DNA of 64,000 bases from Acidocella sp. (GTDB lineage: Bacteria; Pseudomonadota; Alphaproteobacteria; Acetobacterales; Acetobacteraceae): the NCBI GenBank assembly GCA_027308685.1, contig DAIDEE010000030.1:29089-93088 (forward strand), in the 5' to 3' direction. The notes beneath the pieces are model-generated. The model was not told where the DNA came from and made no database searches. It saw only the letters and a list, made by a program, of their open reading frames with translations. Below, in pieces: positions 49,369 through 59,192 of the stretch (positions within the stretch are counted from its first letter, which is position 1; each line of letters starts with the position of its first letter). The translations under genes and the position numbers were made by a program.

Positions 49369-50339
49369 ACCACCCGGGCAGCATCATCCCCGGCCTGCTG
49401 AACATCGTCCTCGGCCTCGCCTTCCTGATGGCAGCGGCAGCGTTGCTCACCTGGGTCGAACGGCGGCTGCTTGGTTTCTTTCAAGACCGGCCTGGGCCAA
49501 ACCGCGCCGGGCCGTTCGGCTCGCTGCAGGTCGTGGCTGACGGCATCAAGCTACTGTTCAAGCAGGATTGGATTCCGCCGTTTGCCGATCCGGCCGTTTT
49601 TGTGCTGGCGCCCGCCATCGCCATGGTGACGGTGATGCTGGCGATCGCGGTGATCCCGGCAACACCGGTCATCGGCATCATCGGCAATCTCAATGTCGGT
49701 TTGCTGTTTTTCCTCGCCATGAGCGGGCTTGGGGTCTATTCGGTTGTGCTGGCGGGCTGGTCCTCGAACAATAAATTTTCGCTGTTGGGCGGTATGCGTG
49801 CAGCCGCGCAGATGGTCAGCTACGAGGTGTTCATGGGCCTTTCGCTGGTCGGTGTGGTAATGCTCTCAGGCTCGTTCAACCTCACCGATATCATTCATAG
49901 CCAGCGGCATCTGTGGTACGTGGTGCCGCAGTTTATCGGTTTTGTCATTTTCTTCATGGGCGGCATCGCTGAAACACACAGGCTGCCGTTCGACCTTCCT
50001 GAAGGTGAGAGTGAATTGGGTGCGGGATTCCACACCGAATATTCCGGCATGAAGTTCGGCATGTTCTTCGTCGGTGAATATATCGGCATCATACTGGTTT
50101 CCGCGATGACCACGGTGCTGTTTCTCGGCGGCTGGTACGGGCCGTTCCTGCCGCCGTTCATGTGGTTTGGCATCAAAACCGGTTTCTTCGTCGCGTTTTT
50201 CATCCTGTTACGCGCTGCCCTGCCCCGGCCACGCTATGACCAGTTCATGTCCTTCGGATGGAAGCTGCTGCTGCCACTCACACTACTCAACATCCTGGTT
50301 ACCGGTGCGCTGATCCTTGGCCTGCCGGGGCCATCATAG
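49365..50339 (+). CDS. nuoH: NADH-quinone oxidoreductase subunit H
   Basis: NuoH is the membrane subunit forming the quinone-access chamber. The 324-residue product has about eight to nine helices with the conserved loop [33 protein letters not shown] and [34 protein letters not shown], whose acidic residues are important for coupling. The start overlaps the nuoG stop (ATGA); nuoI follows after 11 bases. Confidence 0.97.
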   Translation: MNHPGSIIPGLLNIVLGLAFLMAAAALLTWVERRLLGFFQDRPGPNRAGPFGSLQVVADGIKLLFKQDWIPPFADPAVFVLAPAIAMVTVMLAIAVIPATPVIGIIGNLNVGLLFFLAMSGLGVYSVVLAGWSSNNKFSLLGGMRAAAQMVSYEVFMGLSLVGVVMLSGSFNLTDIIHSQRHLWYVVPQFIGFVIFFMGGIAETHRLPFDLPEGESELGAGFHTEYSGMKFGMFFVGEYIGIILVSAMTTVLFLGGWYGPFLPPFMWFGIKTGFFVAFFILLRAALPRPRYDQFMSFGWKLLLPLTLLNILVTGALILGLPGPS

Positions 50340-50350
50340 AGGAGGACGCG

Positions 50351-50863
50351 ATGCTGAGTTCAATGCGCACACTCTGGTACACCTTCCTGCATCTGTTTCA
50401 ACGTAATGTTACGGTTTCCTACCCCGAGCAGATGCCCTACCTGGCGCCGCGCTATCGCGGCCGGATCGTGCTCACCCGCGACCCTGATGGCGAGGAGCGC
50501 TGCGTCTCCTGTTATCTCTGCGCGGTGGCTTGCCCGGTTGACTGTATCAGCCTGCAAAAAACCGAGGATGAGGGACGCTGGTATCCTGAATTCTTCCGAA
50601 TCAACTTCTCGCGCTGCATCTTCTGCGGATTCTGCGAGGAAGCCTGCCCGACCTACGCGATCCAGCTCACCCCCGATTTCGAGATGAGCGAGTATAACCG
50701 GCAGAATCTCGTGTATGAGAAGCAGGATTTACTCATCAGCGGCCCGGGCAAATACCCCGACTACAATTTTTACCGCGTCTCCGGCCTGGCGATTCCTGGC
50801 AAGGATAAAGGGGAAGCGGAGAATGAACGCCAACCCATCGACATCCGCAGCCTGATGCCATGA
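50351..50863 (+). CDS. nuoI: NADH-quinone oxidoreductase subunit I
   Basis: NuoI carries clusters N6a and N6b. The 170-residue product has two 4Fe-4S motifs, [15 protein letters not shown] and [15 protein letters not shown], after an N-terminal amphipathic helix. The track starts 31 codons early, inside nuoH; the ATG at 50351, preceded by GAGGAGG, is the clear start. The stop overlaps nuoJ by four bases. Confidence 0.97.
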   Translation: MLSSMRTLWYTFLHLFQRNVTVSYPEQMPYLAPRYRGRIVLTRDPDGEERCVSCYLCAVACPVDCISLQKTEDEGRWYPEFFRINFSRCIFCGFCEEACPTYAIQLTPDFEMSEYNRQNLVYEKQDLLISGPGKYPDYNFYRVSGLAIPGKDKGEAENERQPIDIRSLMP

Positions 50864-51360
50864 ACACGACCTTTGAGATTTCAGCGGTGGTGGCGGTGCT
50901 GGCAACCTTGATGATGATCACGCGCCCATCAGCAGTGCACGCGCTGCTCTACCTCACCGTTTCCCTGCTGGCGGCGGCGATGGTGTTCTTTGTACTCGGC
51001 GCGCCGTTTGCCGCAGCGCTGGAGGTTATCATCTATGCCGGCGCCATCATGGTACTGTTCGTGTTCATCATCATGATGCTGAACATCGGCGACGCCGCCG
51101 CAGCGCTGGAGAGCACCTGGCTGCAACCATCAACCTGGATCGGCCCTTCTGTGCTGGCCCTGTTGCTGGCCATCGAACTTGGCTCGCTCGCCGTGACCGG
51201 TGGCTTGGCACGTCCCGCAGGCTCAGTGGTCAACGCCCAGGCGGTCGGCTTGGCGCTCATTGGCCCCTATATGCTGGCGGTCGAAATCGCCTCCTTCCTG
51301 CTGTTGGCGGCACTGGTCGCCGCGTTCCATTTGGGGCGCGCGGTTATGAGGGAGGAGTAG
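50860..51360 (+). CDS. nuoJ: NADH-quinone oxidoreductase subunit J
   Basis: This 166-residue membrane subunit has five helices. The conserved stretch [22 protein letters not shown] contains the Tyr and Gly residues of the third helix, which rearranges during turnover. It is slightly shorter at the C-terminus than the enteric protein. The start overlaps the nuoI stop. Confidence 0.95.
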   Translation: MNTTFEISAVVAVLATLMMITRPSAVHALLYLTVSLLAAAMVFFVLGAPFAAALEVIIYAGAIMVLFVFIIMMLNIGDAAAALESTWLQPSTWIGPSVLALLLAIELGSLAVTGGLARPAGSVVNAQAVGLALIGPYMLAVEIASFLLLAALVAAFHLGRAVMREE

Positions 51361-51364
51361 AGCG

Positions 51365-51673
51365 ATGGCCAATGTGCCGCTCGACCAGGGTTTGCTACTC
51401 GCCGCGATCCTGTTCGCGCTGGGCCTGACCGGCGTTCTGGTCCGGCGCAACCTGCTATTCATGCTGATGTCGCTTGAGGTGATGCTGAATGCGGCGGGCA
51501 TTGCCTTCATCGTTGCCGGCGCACGCTGGGCAGCGCCGGATGGCCAGATCATGTTCATCTTCGTCCTTACCTTCGCTGCGGCGGAGGTTTCCGTCGGCCT
51601 GGCGCTGATCTTGCTGATACACCGGCAAAACCCCATGCTCGACGCCGATGCCGGCGACCGGTTGAGGGGATAG
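51365..51673 (+). CDS. nuoK: NADH-quinone oxidoreductase subunit K
   Basis: This 102-residue, three-helix membrane subunit (MrpC-like) has the conserved acidic positions in [16 protein letters not shown] and [19 protein letters not shown], which form part of the proton path. It starts four bases after nuoJ and ends four bases before nuoL. Confidence 0.96.
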   Translation: MANVPLDQGLLLAAILFALGLTGVLVRRNLLFMLMSLEVMLNAAGIAFIVAGARWAAPDGQIMFIFVLTFAAAEVSVGLALILLIHRQNPMLDADAGDRLRG

Positions 51674-51677
51674 GCAG

Positions 51678-53534
51678 ATGCGCGAATTTCTCTGGCTGGT
51701 CCCGTTACTTCCGCTCATTGGTTCGGTCACGCTCATGCTGGGCGCTGGTCGGCTTACCATGCGCCTTGCCGGCACAATCGGCGCAGTCTCGGTGGGGCTT
51801 GCCGCGATTCTTGCCTTCACCATCGCCGCCGGATTTTTGACTAACCCGCCGGCGGGCTCTGTGTATCAACAAACCTTGTGGCATTGGCTCAATGTTGGCG
51901 GGGTCTCCGCTACCTTCGGCCTGCGCCTCGACCCACTCTCGCTGGTGATGATGCTGGTCATTACCGGCGTCGGCTTCCTCATCCATCTATTCGCCACTGA
52001 ATATATGGAAGGCGAGGACGGCTATGGCCGGTTCTTCGCCCACCTCAATTTGTTTGTCGCGGCGATGTTGCTGCTGGTACTGGCCGATAATTTCCTCGCC
52101 TTATACACCGGCTGGGAAGGCGTGGGGCTCGGCTCCTATCTGCTGATCGGCTTCTGGTGGCGCGACCCCGCTAACGGCCTTGCCGCCCGCAAGGCCTTCA
52201 TCGTCACCCGCATCGGCGATACCGCCTTGTTCCTCGGCCTGCTGCTGATCACCAGCCACCTCGGCACGCTCAATATCGCGGACGCCATGCAGCACGCCAC
52301 GCAAAGCTGGCCTATTGGTTCGCCCATCGCAACATTGGCAGCCTTCCTCCTGCTCGGCGGCGCGGTGGGCAAATCCGCGCAGTTGCCGTTGCAAACCTGG
52401 CTGCCCGATGCGATGGTCGGCCCGACCCCGGTGAGTGCGCTGATCCATGCGGCGACGATGGTAACCGCCGGTGTGTATCTCATCGCCCGCACCCATGCGC
52501 TGTTTCTACTGGCCCCGGCGGCATTATTAACCGTCGGCATCATCGGCGGCGCGACATTGCTGCTCGCGGGTTTCAGCGCACTCGCGCAAAACGACATCAA
52601 ACGCATCCTGGCTTATTCAACCATGAGCCAGATCGGCTACATGTTCCTCGCCCTCGGTGTCGGCGCCTGGGACGCGGCGTTGTTTCACTTGATGACCCAC
52701 GCCTTCTTCAAGGCGCTGCTATTCCTGTCAGCCGGCGCCATTACCATGCGGCTGCATCACGAGCAGGATATTTTCAAAATGGGCGGCCTGGCGCGACGCC
52801 TCCCGGTGGCGTTCTGGAGCTTCCTGATCGGCAGCGCCGCCCTCGCCGCGTTGCCGCTGGTTACGGCAGGCTTCTACAGCAAGGAGGCCATATTGTCCGG
52901 CGCCTGGGCGGGGGGAACCAGCGGGCGCGTGTTGTGGCTGGCCGGTGTGGTCGGCGCCTTCATGACCGGGCTTTATATTTTCCGTGCCGTATTCATCGTA
53001 TTTTTTGGTGAGGAGCACGGCCATGTCAGCGGCCGCTATGGCTGGCGCATTACCACACCACTCGCCGTGCTCTCGGTGCTGGCGGTGCTGGGCGGGCTGA
53101 TTGAGGTGCCGCCGGTGTTTGGGCATGTAACGCTGCTCTCAAACCTGCTGGCCCCGGTGCTGCCCGCCACCAAGGAAGTGACCGACATCACGCCGCTGCT
53201 GCTGGCCAGCCTCGCCGCCCTGCTCGGTATTGCTCTGGCCGCTTTGTTTTATTGGCGCCCTACGCAGCGGCCAGCCGAAACGCCGCTCTGGCGCTTCTGG
53301 CACGCCGCCGGTGGGTTCGACTGGCTGTACAACCGCGTGCTGGTCCGCCCGGTGCTATGGGCGGCACGGGTCAATAGCGATGATTTCATCGACAGTTTTT
53401 ACGACGTCATCGCTTGGGCGACGAAGGCGATTCATCAACAAGTGCGCCGCACCCAGAACGGACGTGTCCGCTGGTACACCGCCGGCCTCGCCATCGGCTC
53501 GGTATCCCTCATTGCCATCGCGGTGCTGCTATGA
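51678..53534 (+). CDS. nuoL: NADH-quinone oxidoreductase subunit L
   Basis: This is an antiporter-like proton-pumping subunit at the distal end of the membrane arm. The 618-residue product has about 16 helices: [18 protein letters not shown] with the key Glu, [40 protein letters not shown] with the conserved Lys, [11 protein letters not shown] and [13 protein letters not shown]. The C-terminal lateral helix region ends [15 protein letters not shown]. It overlaps nuoM by four bases. Confidence 0.97.
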   Translation: MREFLWLVPLLPLIGSVTLMLGAGRLTMRLAGTIGAVSVGLAAILAFTIAAGFLTNPPAGSVYQQTLWHWLNVGGVSATFGLRLDPLSLVMMLVITGVGFLIHLFATEYMEGEDGYGRFFAHLNLFVAAMLLLVLADNFLALYTGWEGVGLGSYLLIGFWWRDPANGLAARKAFIVTRIGDTALFLGLLLITSHLGTLNIADAMQHATQSWPIGSPIATLAAFLLLGGAVGKSAQLPLQTWLPDAMVGPTPVSALIHAATMVTAGVYLIARTHALFLLAPAALLTVGIIGGATLLLAGFSALAQNDIKRILAYSTMSQIGYMFLALGVGAWDAALFHLMTHAFFKALLFLSAGAITMRLHHEQDIFKMGGLARRLPVAFWSFLIGSAALAALPLVTAGFYSKEAILSGAWAGGTSGRVLWLAGVVGAFMTGLYIFRAVFIVFFGEEHGHVSGRYGWRITTPLAVLSVLAVLGGLIEVPPVFGHVTLLSNLLAPVLPATKEVTDITPLLLASLAALLGIALAALFYWRPTQRPAETPLWRFWHAAGGFDWLYNRVLVRPVLWAARVNSDDFIDSFYDVIAWATKAIHQQVRRTQNGRVRWYTAGLAIGSVSLIAIAVLL

Positions 53535-55063
53535 CCCTGGTCTGGCTGCTTCTCATCCCTGGCATCGGCGGGGCTGTGGCCTGGATGGCCGGTGGGCGGC
53601 ATCCGAATTTACCGCGCCGGATCGCACTGGCGGTGCTGGCGATCGATTTCATCATCGCATTGTCCCTCATCGGCCCTGCAATGTCGTCCGCCATCCCGGC
53701 AGGTCACGCCGCCTGGATCGCAAGTTTCGAGCGGCCCTGGATTCCCCAACTCGGCATTTCCTTTGAACTTTATCTCGACGGGCTGAGCCTGGTTCTCATC
53801 TTGCTCACCATCGCGCTGGGTTTCATTTCGGTGGTGATTTCCTGGACCGAGATCACCGACCGCGTGGGCCTGTTCCATGCCAACCTGCTCTGGTCCGTCA
53901 CCGGCGTCATCGGGGTGTTCCTGGCGCTCGATCTGTTCCTGTTCTTCTTCTTCTGGGAATTGATGCTGGTGCCGATGTATTTCCTGATCGCCCTATGGGG
54001 CCACGAGCACCGCTTCTACGCCGCGATCAAATTCTTCATCTTCACCCAGGGTAGCGGCCTCCTCATGCTCGTGGCGATTCTCGTGTTGGTGTTCGTCCAC
54101 CAGCAAACCACCGGCCATTTCACCTTCGACTATCTGGCGCTGCTCGGCACCAAGATGAATCCCACCATGGCGTTCTGGCTGATGCTCGGGTTTTTCATCG
54201 CCTTTGCGGTCAAGCTGCCGGCGGTGCCGTTCCACACCTGGCTGCCGGATGCCCATACCGCGGCACCGACAGCCGGCTCCGTGCTGCTCGCAGGCATTTT
54301 GTTAAAAACCGGCGCTTACGGCTTGATCCGCTTCGTGGTGCCGCTATTCCCCGATGCCGCCCATGCGTTTGCGCCCTATGCGATGACGCTTGGGGTGATC
54401 GGGATTCTCTACGCCGCTTTGCTGGCTTATGGCCAGAACGACATGAAGCGGCTGGTGGCCTATAGCAGTGTTAGCCATATGGGCTTCGTGCTGCTCGGCG
54501 TGTTCGCCTGGAACACACTGGCGCTACAAGGTGTGGTGATCCAAATGCTGGCGCACGGCGTCAGCACCGGCGCGCTATTTATCCTCGTCGGCGCCTTGCA
54601 GGAGCGTATTCATACCCGCGACATGCGGCAGATGGGTGGATTGTGGGGCAGCATCCCGCATCTATCGGCATTCGGCATGGTGTTCGCCATCGCCTCGCTC
54701 GGTCTGCCAGGGCTTGGCAACTTTATCGGCGAGTTCCTGATATTGCTCGGCAGTTTCCAGGTCGGCGTGCCGTTGACCGTGATCGCGGCCATCGGGCTGG
54801 TCGCCGGGGCCGCCTACGCGCTGTTACTGGTGCAACGGGCCTTCCACGGCAACGCCGCGCCGCATGATGAAACCGCGGCAAAGCCCTGCGACCTCACAGC
54901 CCCGCATCTGCTGGTAATGGCCGGGCTGTTTCTCGCCCTCCTTGGGCTTGGCCTGTATCCGCAACCGGTGTTCGACCAGGTGGCAGCAGGGCTGGCGGTG
55001 GTGCAACATGACGGCACGCCATCCACGGGACCAACCACGCAATTTGCGGAAGCGACGCCATGA
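53531..55063 (+). CDS. nuoM: NADH-quinone oxidoreductase subunit M
   Basis: This 510-residue antiporter-like subunit has the conserved [22 protein letters not shown] (Glu), [45 protein letters not shown] (Lys) and [11 protein letters not shown]. The track start at 53414 lies inside nuoL; the ATG at 53531 overlaps the nuoL stop by four bases and begins with a hydrophobic helix. The stop overlaps nuoN (ATGA). Confidence 0.97.
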   Translation: MTLVWLLLIPGIGGAVAWMAGGRHPNLPRRIALAVLAIDFIIALSLIGPAMSSAIPAGHAAWIASFERPWIPQLGISFELYLDGLSLVLILLTIALGFISVVISWTEITDRVGLFHANLLWSVTGVIGVFLALDLFLFFFFWELMLVPMYFLIALWGHEHRFYAAIKFFIFTQGSGLLMLVAILVLVFVHQQTTGHFTFDYLALLGTKMNPTMAFWLMLGFFIAFAVKLPAVPFHTWLPDAHTAAPTAGSVLLAGILLKTGAYGLIRFVVPLFPDAAHAFAPYAMTLGVIGILYAALLAYGQNDMKRLVAYSSVSHMGFVLLGVFAWNTLALQGVVIQMLAHGVSTGALFILVGALQERIHTRDMRQMGGLWGSIPHLSAFGMVFAIASLGLPGLGNFIGEFLILLGSFQVGVPLTVIAAIGLVAGAAYALLLVQRAFHGNAAPHDETAAKPCDLTAPHLLVMAGLFLALLGLGLYPQPVFDQVAAGLAVVQHDGTPSTGPTTQFAEATP

Positions 55064-56493
55064 CCGCAGCCGCCTTCGCAGCCTTTGCACCTTTCACGCT
55101 GCTCGGCACGCTCACCATCATCGTGATGCTGCTGATCGCCATCCGCCGCAGCCATAAACTCGCGGCTTTCTCCACCATCACCGGCTTGGGGCTGTGCTGT
55201 ATCGCACTGCCGTTCGCGGCCCCCGCATCCCCCGTCCAGGTGACGCCTTTATTCGTTATCGACGGCACCGCGCTATTTTATGCGGGGCTGGTGCTCGGCG
55301 CGGCGCTGGTTGTTGCCATCCTCTCCTACGCCTATCTCGACAGCACGGCGCACGGGCCGCGCGAGGAATATTATCTGCTGCTGCTCACTGCAACACTCGG
55401 CGCCGCCGTGCTGCCGGCAAGCGTGCATTTCGCCTCCTTTTTCCTCGGCCTTGAGACGCTTAGCATCTCGCTGCTTGGCCTGATCGCCTATGCCAGCCCG
55501 CGCGCAACAGCCGCTGAGGCTGGCATCAAATATCTCATCCTCGGCGGCGCTTCCTCCGCCTTCCTCCTGTTCGGCATGGCGCTGATCTACGCTGACCTGG
55601 GCACCATGTCGTTCGCCGACATCGGCACGCTGGCTCATGCCGGCAGCCCGCACGATCTCTACCGGCTGGCCGGTGTCGCCATGATTCTCATCGGTGTCGC
55701 CTTCAAACTCTCGCTGGTGCCATTCCACATGTGGACACCCGATATTTATGAAGCCGCACCAGCCCCGGTCACGGCCTTTGTCGCGGTGGTCTCGAAGATC
55801 GCTGTATTCGCGGTGATATTACGCTACTTCATCCTCGCCGAAGGTCCGGCCGATGCCTCGCTACGTATGGGCCTGGCCGTCATTGCGATCCTCTCGATGC
55901 TTGGCGGTAATGTGCTGGCGCTGCTGCAAAACAACGTCAAGCGCATGCTTGCCTATTCTTCTATCGCTCATCTCGGTTATCTGCTGGTCGCCTTTCTCGC
56001 AGCCGGGACATTAGGGATTGAAGCCGCTGCCTATTACCTCGCCGCCTATGCCGTTACCAGCCTCGGCGCTTTCGGCATCGTTGGCCTGCTCAGCGCACCA
56101 GGCGCGGGGCGCGATGCCGACCAGATCGATGACTATCGCGGCCTGTTCCGTACTCGCCCGTTTCTGGCAGCCAGCCTCGCCCTGATGCTGCTCTCGCTGG
56201 CAGGCATTCCGCCGACAATGGGCTTCTTTGGTAAATTTTACCTCATCGTCGCGGGCGTCGGCACCGGATTATTCTGGCCGGTGGCGGCGCTCGTCCTCGG
56301 CAGCGTAATCGGGCTTTATTATTATTTGCGCGTATTGGTGGTCATGGCGATGCCAAACGAATCCACCACACCCGTGCCCGTTACAGTACCATTATTCGGC
56401 ACCGCCGTTATTGCGGTATTACTGGCCTTGCTGGTCGCCCTCGGTACCTATCCAGCGCCCGCCATCGCGTTGATCCGAATGGCTGTTGGCTGA
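55060..56493 (+). CDS. nuoN: NADH-quinone oxidoreductase subunit N
   Basis: This 477-residue antiporter-like subunit is nearest the junction with the peripheral arm. It has [19 protein letters not shown] (Glu), [41 protein letters not shown] (Lys) and [15 protein letters not shown], then [18 protein letters not shown]. It is the last gene of the nuo operon. Confidence 0.97.
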   Translation: MTAAAFAAFAPFTLLGTLTIIVMLLIAIRRSHKLAAFSTITGLGLCCIALPFAAPASPVQVTPLFVIDGTALFYAGLVLGAALVVAILSYAYLDSTAHGPREEYYLLLLTATLGAAVLPASVHFASFFLGLETLSISLLGLIAYASPRATAAEAGIKYLILGGASSAFLLFGMALIYADLGTMSFADIGTLAHAGSPHDLYRLAGVAMILIGVAFKLSLVPFHMWTPDIYEAAPAPVTAFVAVVSKIAVFAVILRYFILAEGPADASLRMGLAVIAILSMLGGNVLALLQNNVKRMLAYSSIAHLGYLLVAFLAAGTLGIEAAAYYLAAYAVTSLGAFGIVGLLSAPGAGRDADQIDDYRGLFRTRPFLAASLALMLLSLAGIPPTMGFFGKFYLIVAGVGTGLFWPVAALVLGSVIGLYYYLRVLVVMAMPNESTTPVPVTVPLFGTAVIAVLLALLVALGTYPAPAIALIRMAVG

Positions 56494-56636
56494 TCGAACC
56501 CGATATCTACCGCTGTGCATTTTGCATGGCTTGATAGAGACCTCCAGAATCAATGCGCTACATAGGGCGGCGCAAAAAGTGCATACTGCTAATTGGCATA
56601 TTCGGTTTATCCGTCACAACATGCGGGGCAAGGACC

Positions 56637-57068
56637 ATGACCACCATCCGCCATATTCTCGACCAGAAAGGCTGGGGATCAATCGTACTGAGCAGCCACC
56701 GGACAATTCCACAAGTGGCAAAATTTCTAACAGCCAAACGAATCGGCGCCGCCCCGGTCGTCGATGATCACGGCGTTCTGGCCGGCATGCTCTCAGAGCG
56801 CGACATCATGCGCTTTGTCAGCGACCTCGGCGAAGATACCAAAAAACAGACCGCTGCCGACCTAATGACGCCGCTTGTTGCCTCATGCACACCTGAAAGT
56901 ACCATTCTGGATGCCATGCTGTTAATGACCAACAAGCGTTGCCGTCATCTACCCGTTTTTGAAGATGGCGCGCTGGTTGGAATGGTAAGCATCGGCGATC
57001 TTGTAAAAGCAAGGCTGGAAGAAGCCGAATACGAAGTCGCCTCACTACGCGCCTACATCACCTCATAG
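56637..57068 (+). CDS. tandem CBS-domain protein
   Basis: This 143-residue cytoplasmic protein consists of two CBS domains: VLSSHRTIPQVAKFLTAKRIGAAPVVDDHGVLAGMLSERDIM and VASCTPESTILDAMLLMTNKRCRHLPVFEDGALVGMVSIGDLVKAR. CBS pairs bind adenine nucleotides; no effector domain is attached. The track starts 28 codons upstream with an unlikely hydrophobic segment; the ATG at 56637 after GGGGCAAGG is chosen. Confidence 0.9.
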   Translation: MTTIRHILDQKGWGSIVLSSHRTIPQVAKFLTAKRIGAAPVVDDHGVLAGMLSERDIMRFVSDLGEDTKKQTAADLMTPLVASCTPESTILDAMLLMTNKRCRHLPVFEDGALVGMVSIGDLVKARLEEAEYEVASLRAYITS

Positions 57069-57123
57069 CGCGCTTTACCGGTCATAGCCGATGACGCCCG
57101 TCCGACAGTTACGAACAAATCGC

Positions 57124-58643
57124 CCGTGAAGAACGCGTAACCATCTGAACTACTTTTGGAATCTAATGTTTTGGTGCTGTTTGGATTGCCAGAAACGTCG
57201 TGTTTTCTGACTTTTTCTGGCAATTTGATTCGGCGCGGCGTGTTGTGATTCTCTGCCTTTGGAACGTTTTTGGGGACATGAATGCGACCAAAGGAACCTC
57301 GCCATAGCGGCCAGCATGACCTTTTGCGGTCACGGTTGGATCAGATCATCGACACGGGACACGCGCTCGCCAAATTGGCGCGGACCATCGATTGGGACTT
57401 TCCCAGCCAGCAACTCGGCGCCGTTTATACCGACCAGTCGGGGCGGCGCCGTTACCGACGCGGCTGATGGCGGGTTGGGAAATCCTCAAGCCCATGCACG
57501 ATCTTTCCGATGAAGCCTTAAGCGACCCGCTGGCTGGAGAACCCGTATTATCAATATTTCTGCGGCCAAGAATTCTTCTGCCACAAGCCGCCGTTTGACC
57601 GCTCCTCGATGACCCGCTGGCGCCAGCGCATGGCCGAGGATCGGCTGGTAGCACTGCTGCAAGAAAGTCTGGCCGCGGCAACGCGCACGGGTGCCGCCAA
57701 GCCGGCGGACTTTACCCGCGTGATCGTCGACACCACCGTGCAGCCAAAGGCGATTGCCCACCCAACCGACGCCAAACTTTTGTTCCGCGCGCGCGAGCAC
57801 CTGGTCCGCCAGGCCAAGCGGCACGGTGTGGTGCTGCGCCAGTCTTATCAGCGTGTCGGCAAGATCGCGCTGATCCGCCACCAACGCTACGCGCATGCCA
57901 AGCAATTCAACCGTGCCAATCGGACGATGAAAACTTTGCGAACGCAGCTCGGCCGGGTGCTGCGCGACATTCGCCGAAAAATCCAAGACAACGAAGATTT
58001 GACCGCCGCTTTTGCAGCAAAACTGGCGCTCGCCGCGCGCGTGCATGCGCAACAGCCCAAGCAGCGCGGCCAGAAAATTTTCAGCCTGCACGCACCGGAG
58101 GTGGAGTGCATCGGCAAGGGCAAGGCCCACAAACCTTACGAATTTGGCGTCAAAGTCTCGGTCGCCACACCAATCCAACGCTGCAGGGGCGGCCAGTTCG
58201 TTGCCCATGTTGCGGCATTGCCGGGCAACCCCTATGACGGCCACACGCTGGCCAAGGTGGTCCCAGACATCACCCGGCAAATCGGCGTCAGCCTGCAACG
58301 CGTCATCGCCGATGCCGGATACCGCGGCCATAACGCGCCCAAAGGCCGGGGCCTGAGCGTGTTCACCTCCGGCCAGAAACGAGGTGTCACCGACAAGATC
58401 AAACGAGAGTTCCGCCGACGCTCAGCAGTCGAGCCGGTCATCGGCCATCTCAAATCAAGTCACAGAATGGACCGCAACCACCTCAAAGGCCGCACCGGCG
58501 ACGCCGCAAACGCCCTGCTCGCCGCAATAGGCTACAACTTCCGCCTCCTGGTCGCCTGGATCACCCTTCTTTGGGCCTTCATCCAGACCGTCATTCAAGG
58601 CAATGCGAAGACCCAATTCGTCTGAAGTCAGCGTTCTTCACGG
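57124..58643 (+). mobile_element. IS5-like insertion sequence, damaged
   Basis: About 1.5 kb is bounded by perfect 13-base inverted repeats CCGTGAAGAACGC (57124-57136) and GCGTTCTTCACGG (58631-58643) and contains a single transposase gene. I could not see a target-site duplication, so the true ends may differ by a few bases or the flanks may have changed. It lies 55 bases after the CBS gene. Confidence 0.8.
57282..58625 (+). pseudogene. IS5/IS1182-type transposase with two compensating frameshifts
   Basis: The reading frame starts MRPKEPRHSGQHDLLRSRLDQII, shifts near 57432 (a missing base after GGGCGG) into a frame reading APLPTRLMAGWEILKPMHDLSDEAL, and returns near 57517 (an extra C) to the original frame reading PYYQYFCGQEFFCHKPPFDRSSMTRWRQRM. 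From 57609 the rest is one open frame of 338 residues with the DDE-type transposase core (VIVDTTVQPKAIAHP, HDAGYRGH-like VIADAGYRGHN and RRSAVEPVIGHLKSSHRMDRN). The frame is intact apart from the -1/+1 pair, so recent decay or a sequencing artefact are both possible. Confidence 0.85.
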
Positions 58644-58849
58644 ACGACTATGTAGCGCGGCTGCGCCCGGAGCATGGGCGCAAGAGGGCTCTGGTGTTAG
58701 CTTGCGTAAATAACGAGCAGGCATCGCATACGGCCCGGATTTGCGCGGGGCGGGAGTTTAGCCTGGCCATTTTACCATCCATGATAATGAAGCCGAATTT
58801 GGCGGCGACCACCATCTTATAATGCACATTTTGCAGTGCCTCCCCCACG

Positions 58850-59035
58850 TACAGCCTGATCGTCACCGCCAAGATGAATAACATTGACCCGCAGGCTTGG
58901 CTCGCCGATGTCTGGGCACGGATAGCCAAACATCCAGCACATTGGCTTGATGAGTTGTTACCCTGGAAGTGGACAAAAGCAGGAATAGTTCAACTCGCCA
59001 CATTAACGACCGCGGTGACCGCCGGATGGTTATGA
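58850..59035 (+). pseudogene. IS66-type transposase remnant (C-terminus)
   Basis: In frame from 58850: SLIVTAKMNNIDPQAWLADV, ARIAKHPAHWLDELLPWKW and a tail to the stop at 59033-59035. This matches the extreme C-terminus of IS66 TnpC proteins (L-I-x-T-A-K-x-N-x-x-DPQAWLADV...LDELLPW). The rest of the transposase is missing. The flanking 58644-58849 shows no recognisable gene. Confidence 0.75.
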
Positions 59036-59107
59036 TCCGTTCGACCTGCTGCTGGAAACACCGCGCTCGACCAAGGCACTGTTGTAGGACTTAGCTATGC
59101 CGAAAGG

Positions 59108-59113
59108 TGCAAC
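59108..59113 (-). promoter_or_regulatory. candidate PutA operator (GTTGCA)
   Basis: The minus strand reads GGTTGCACC here, containing the GTTGCA core recognised by the enteric PutA ribbon-helix-helix domain, about 80 bases ahead of the putA TTG. An imperfect TTGTA...TACAA inverted repeat lies nearby (59122-59145). It is consistent with autoregulation, but a six-base match is weak evidence on its own. Confidence 0.35.
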
Positions 59114-59192
59114 CATAAAAAATTAATAGTTGTACTATTATACAAAAAAGTGTAACCGCCTCCAAAAATAGGTATAACTTTTAGAGGGTGTT

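Noticed and set aside
58571-58822. 83-aa plus-strand ORF after the IS element
   Set aside because: It begins inside the transposase 3' end and has no recognisable motif; likely debris between the two IS remnants.
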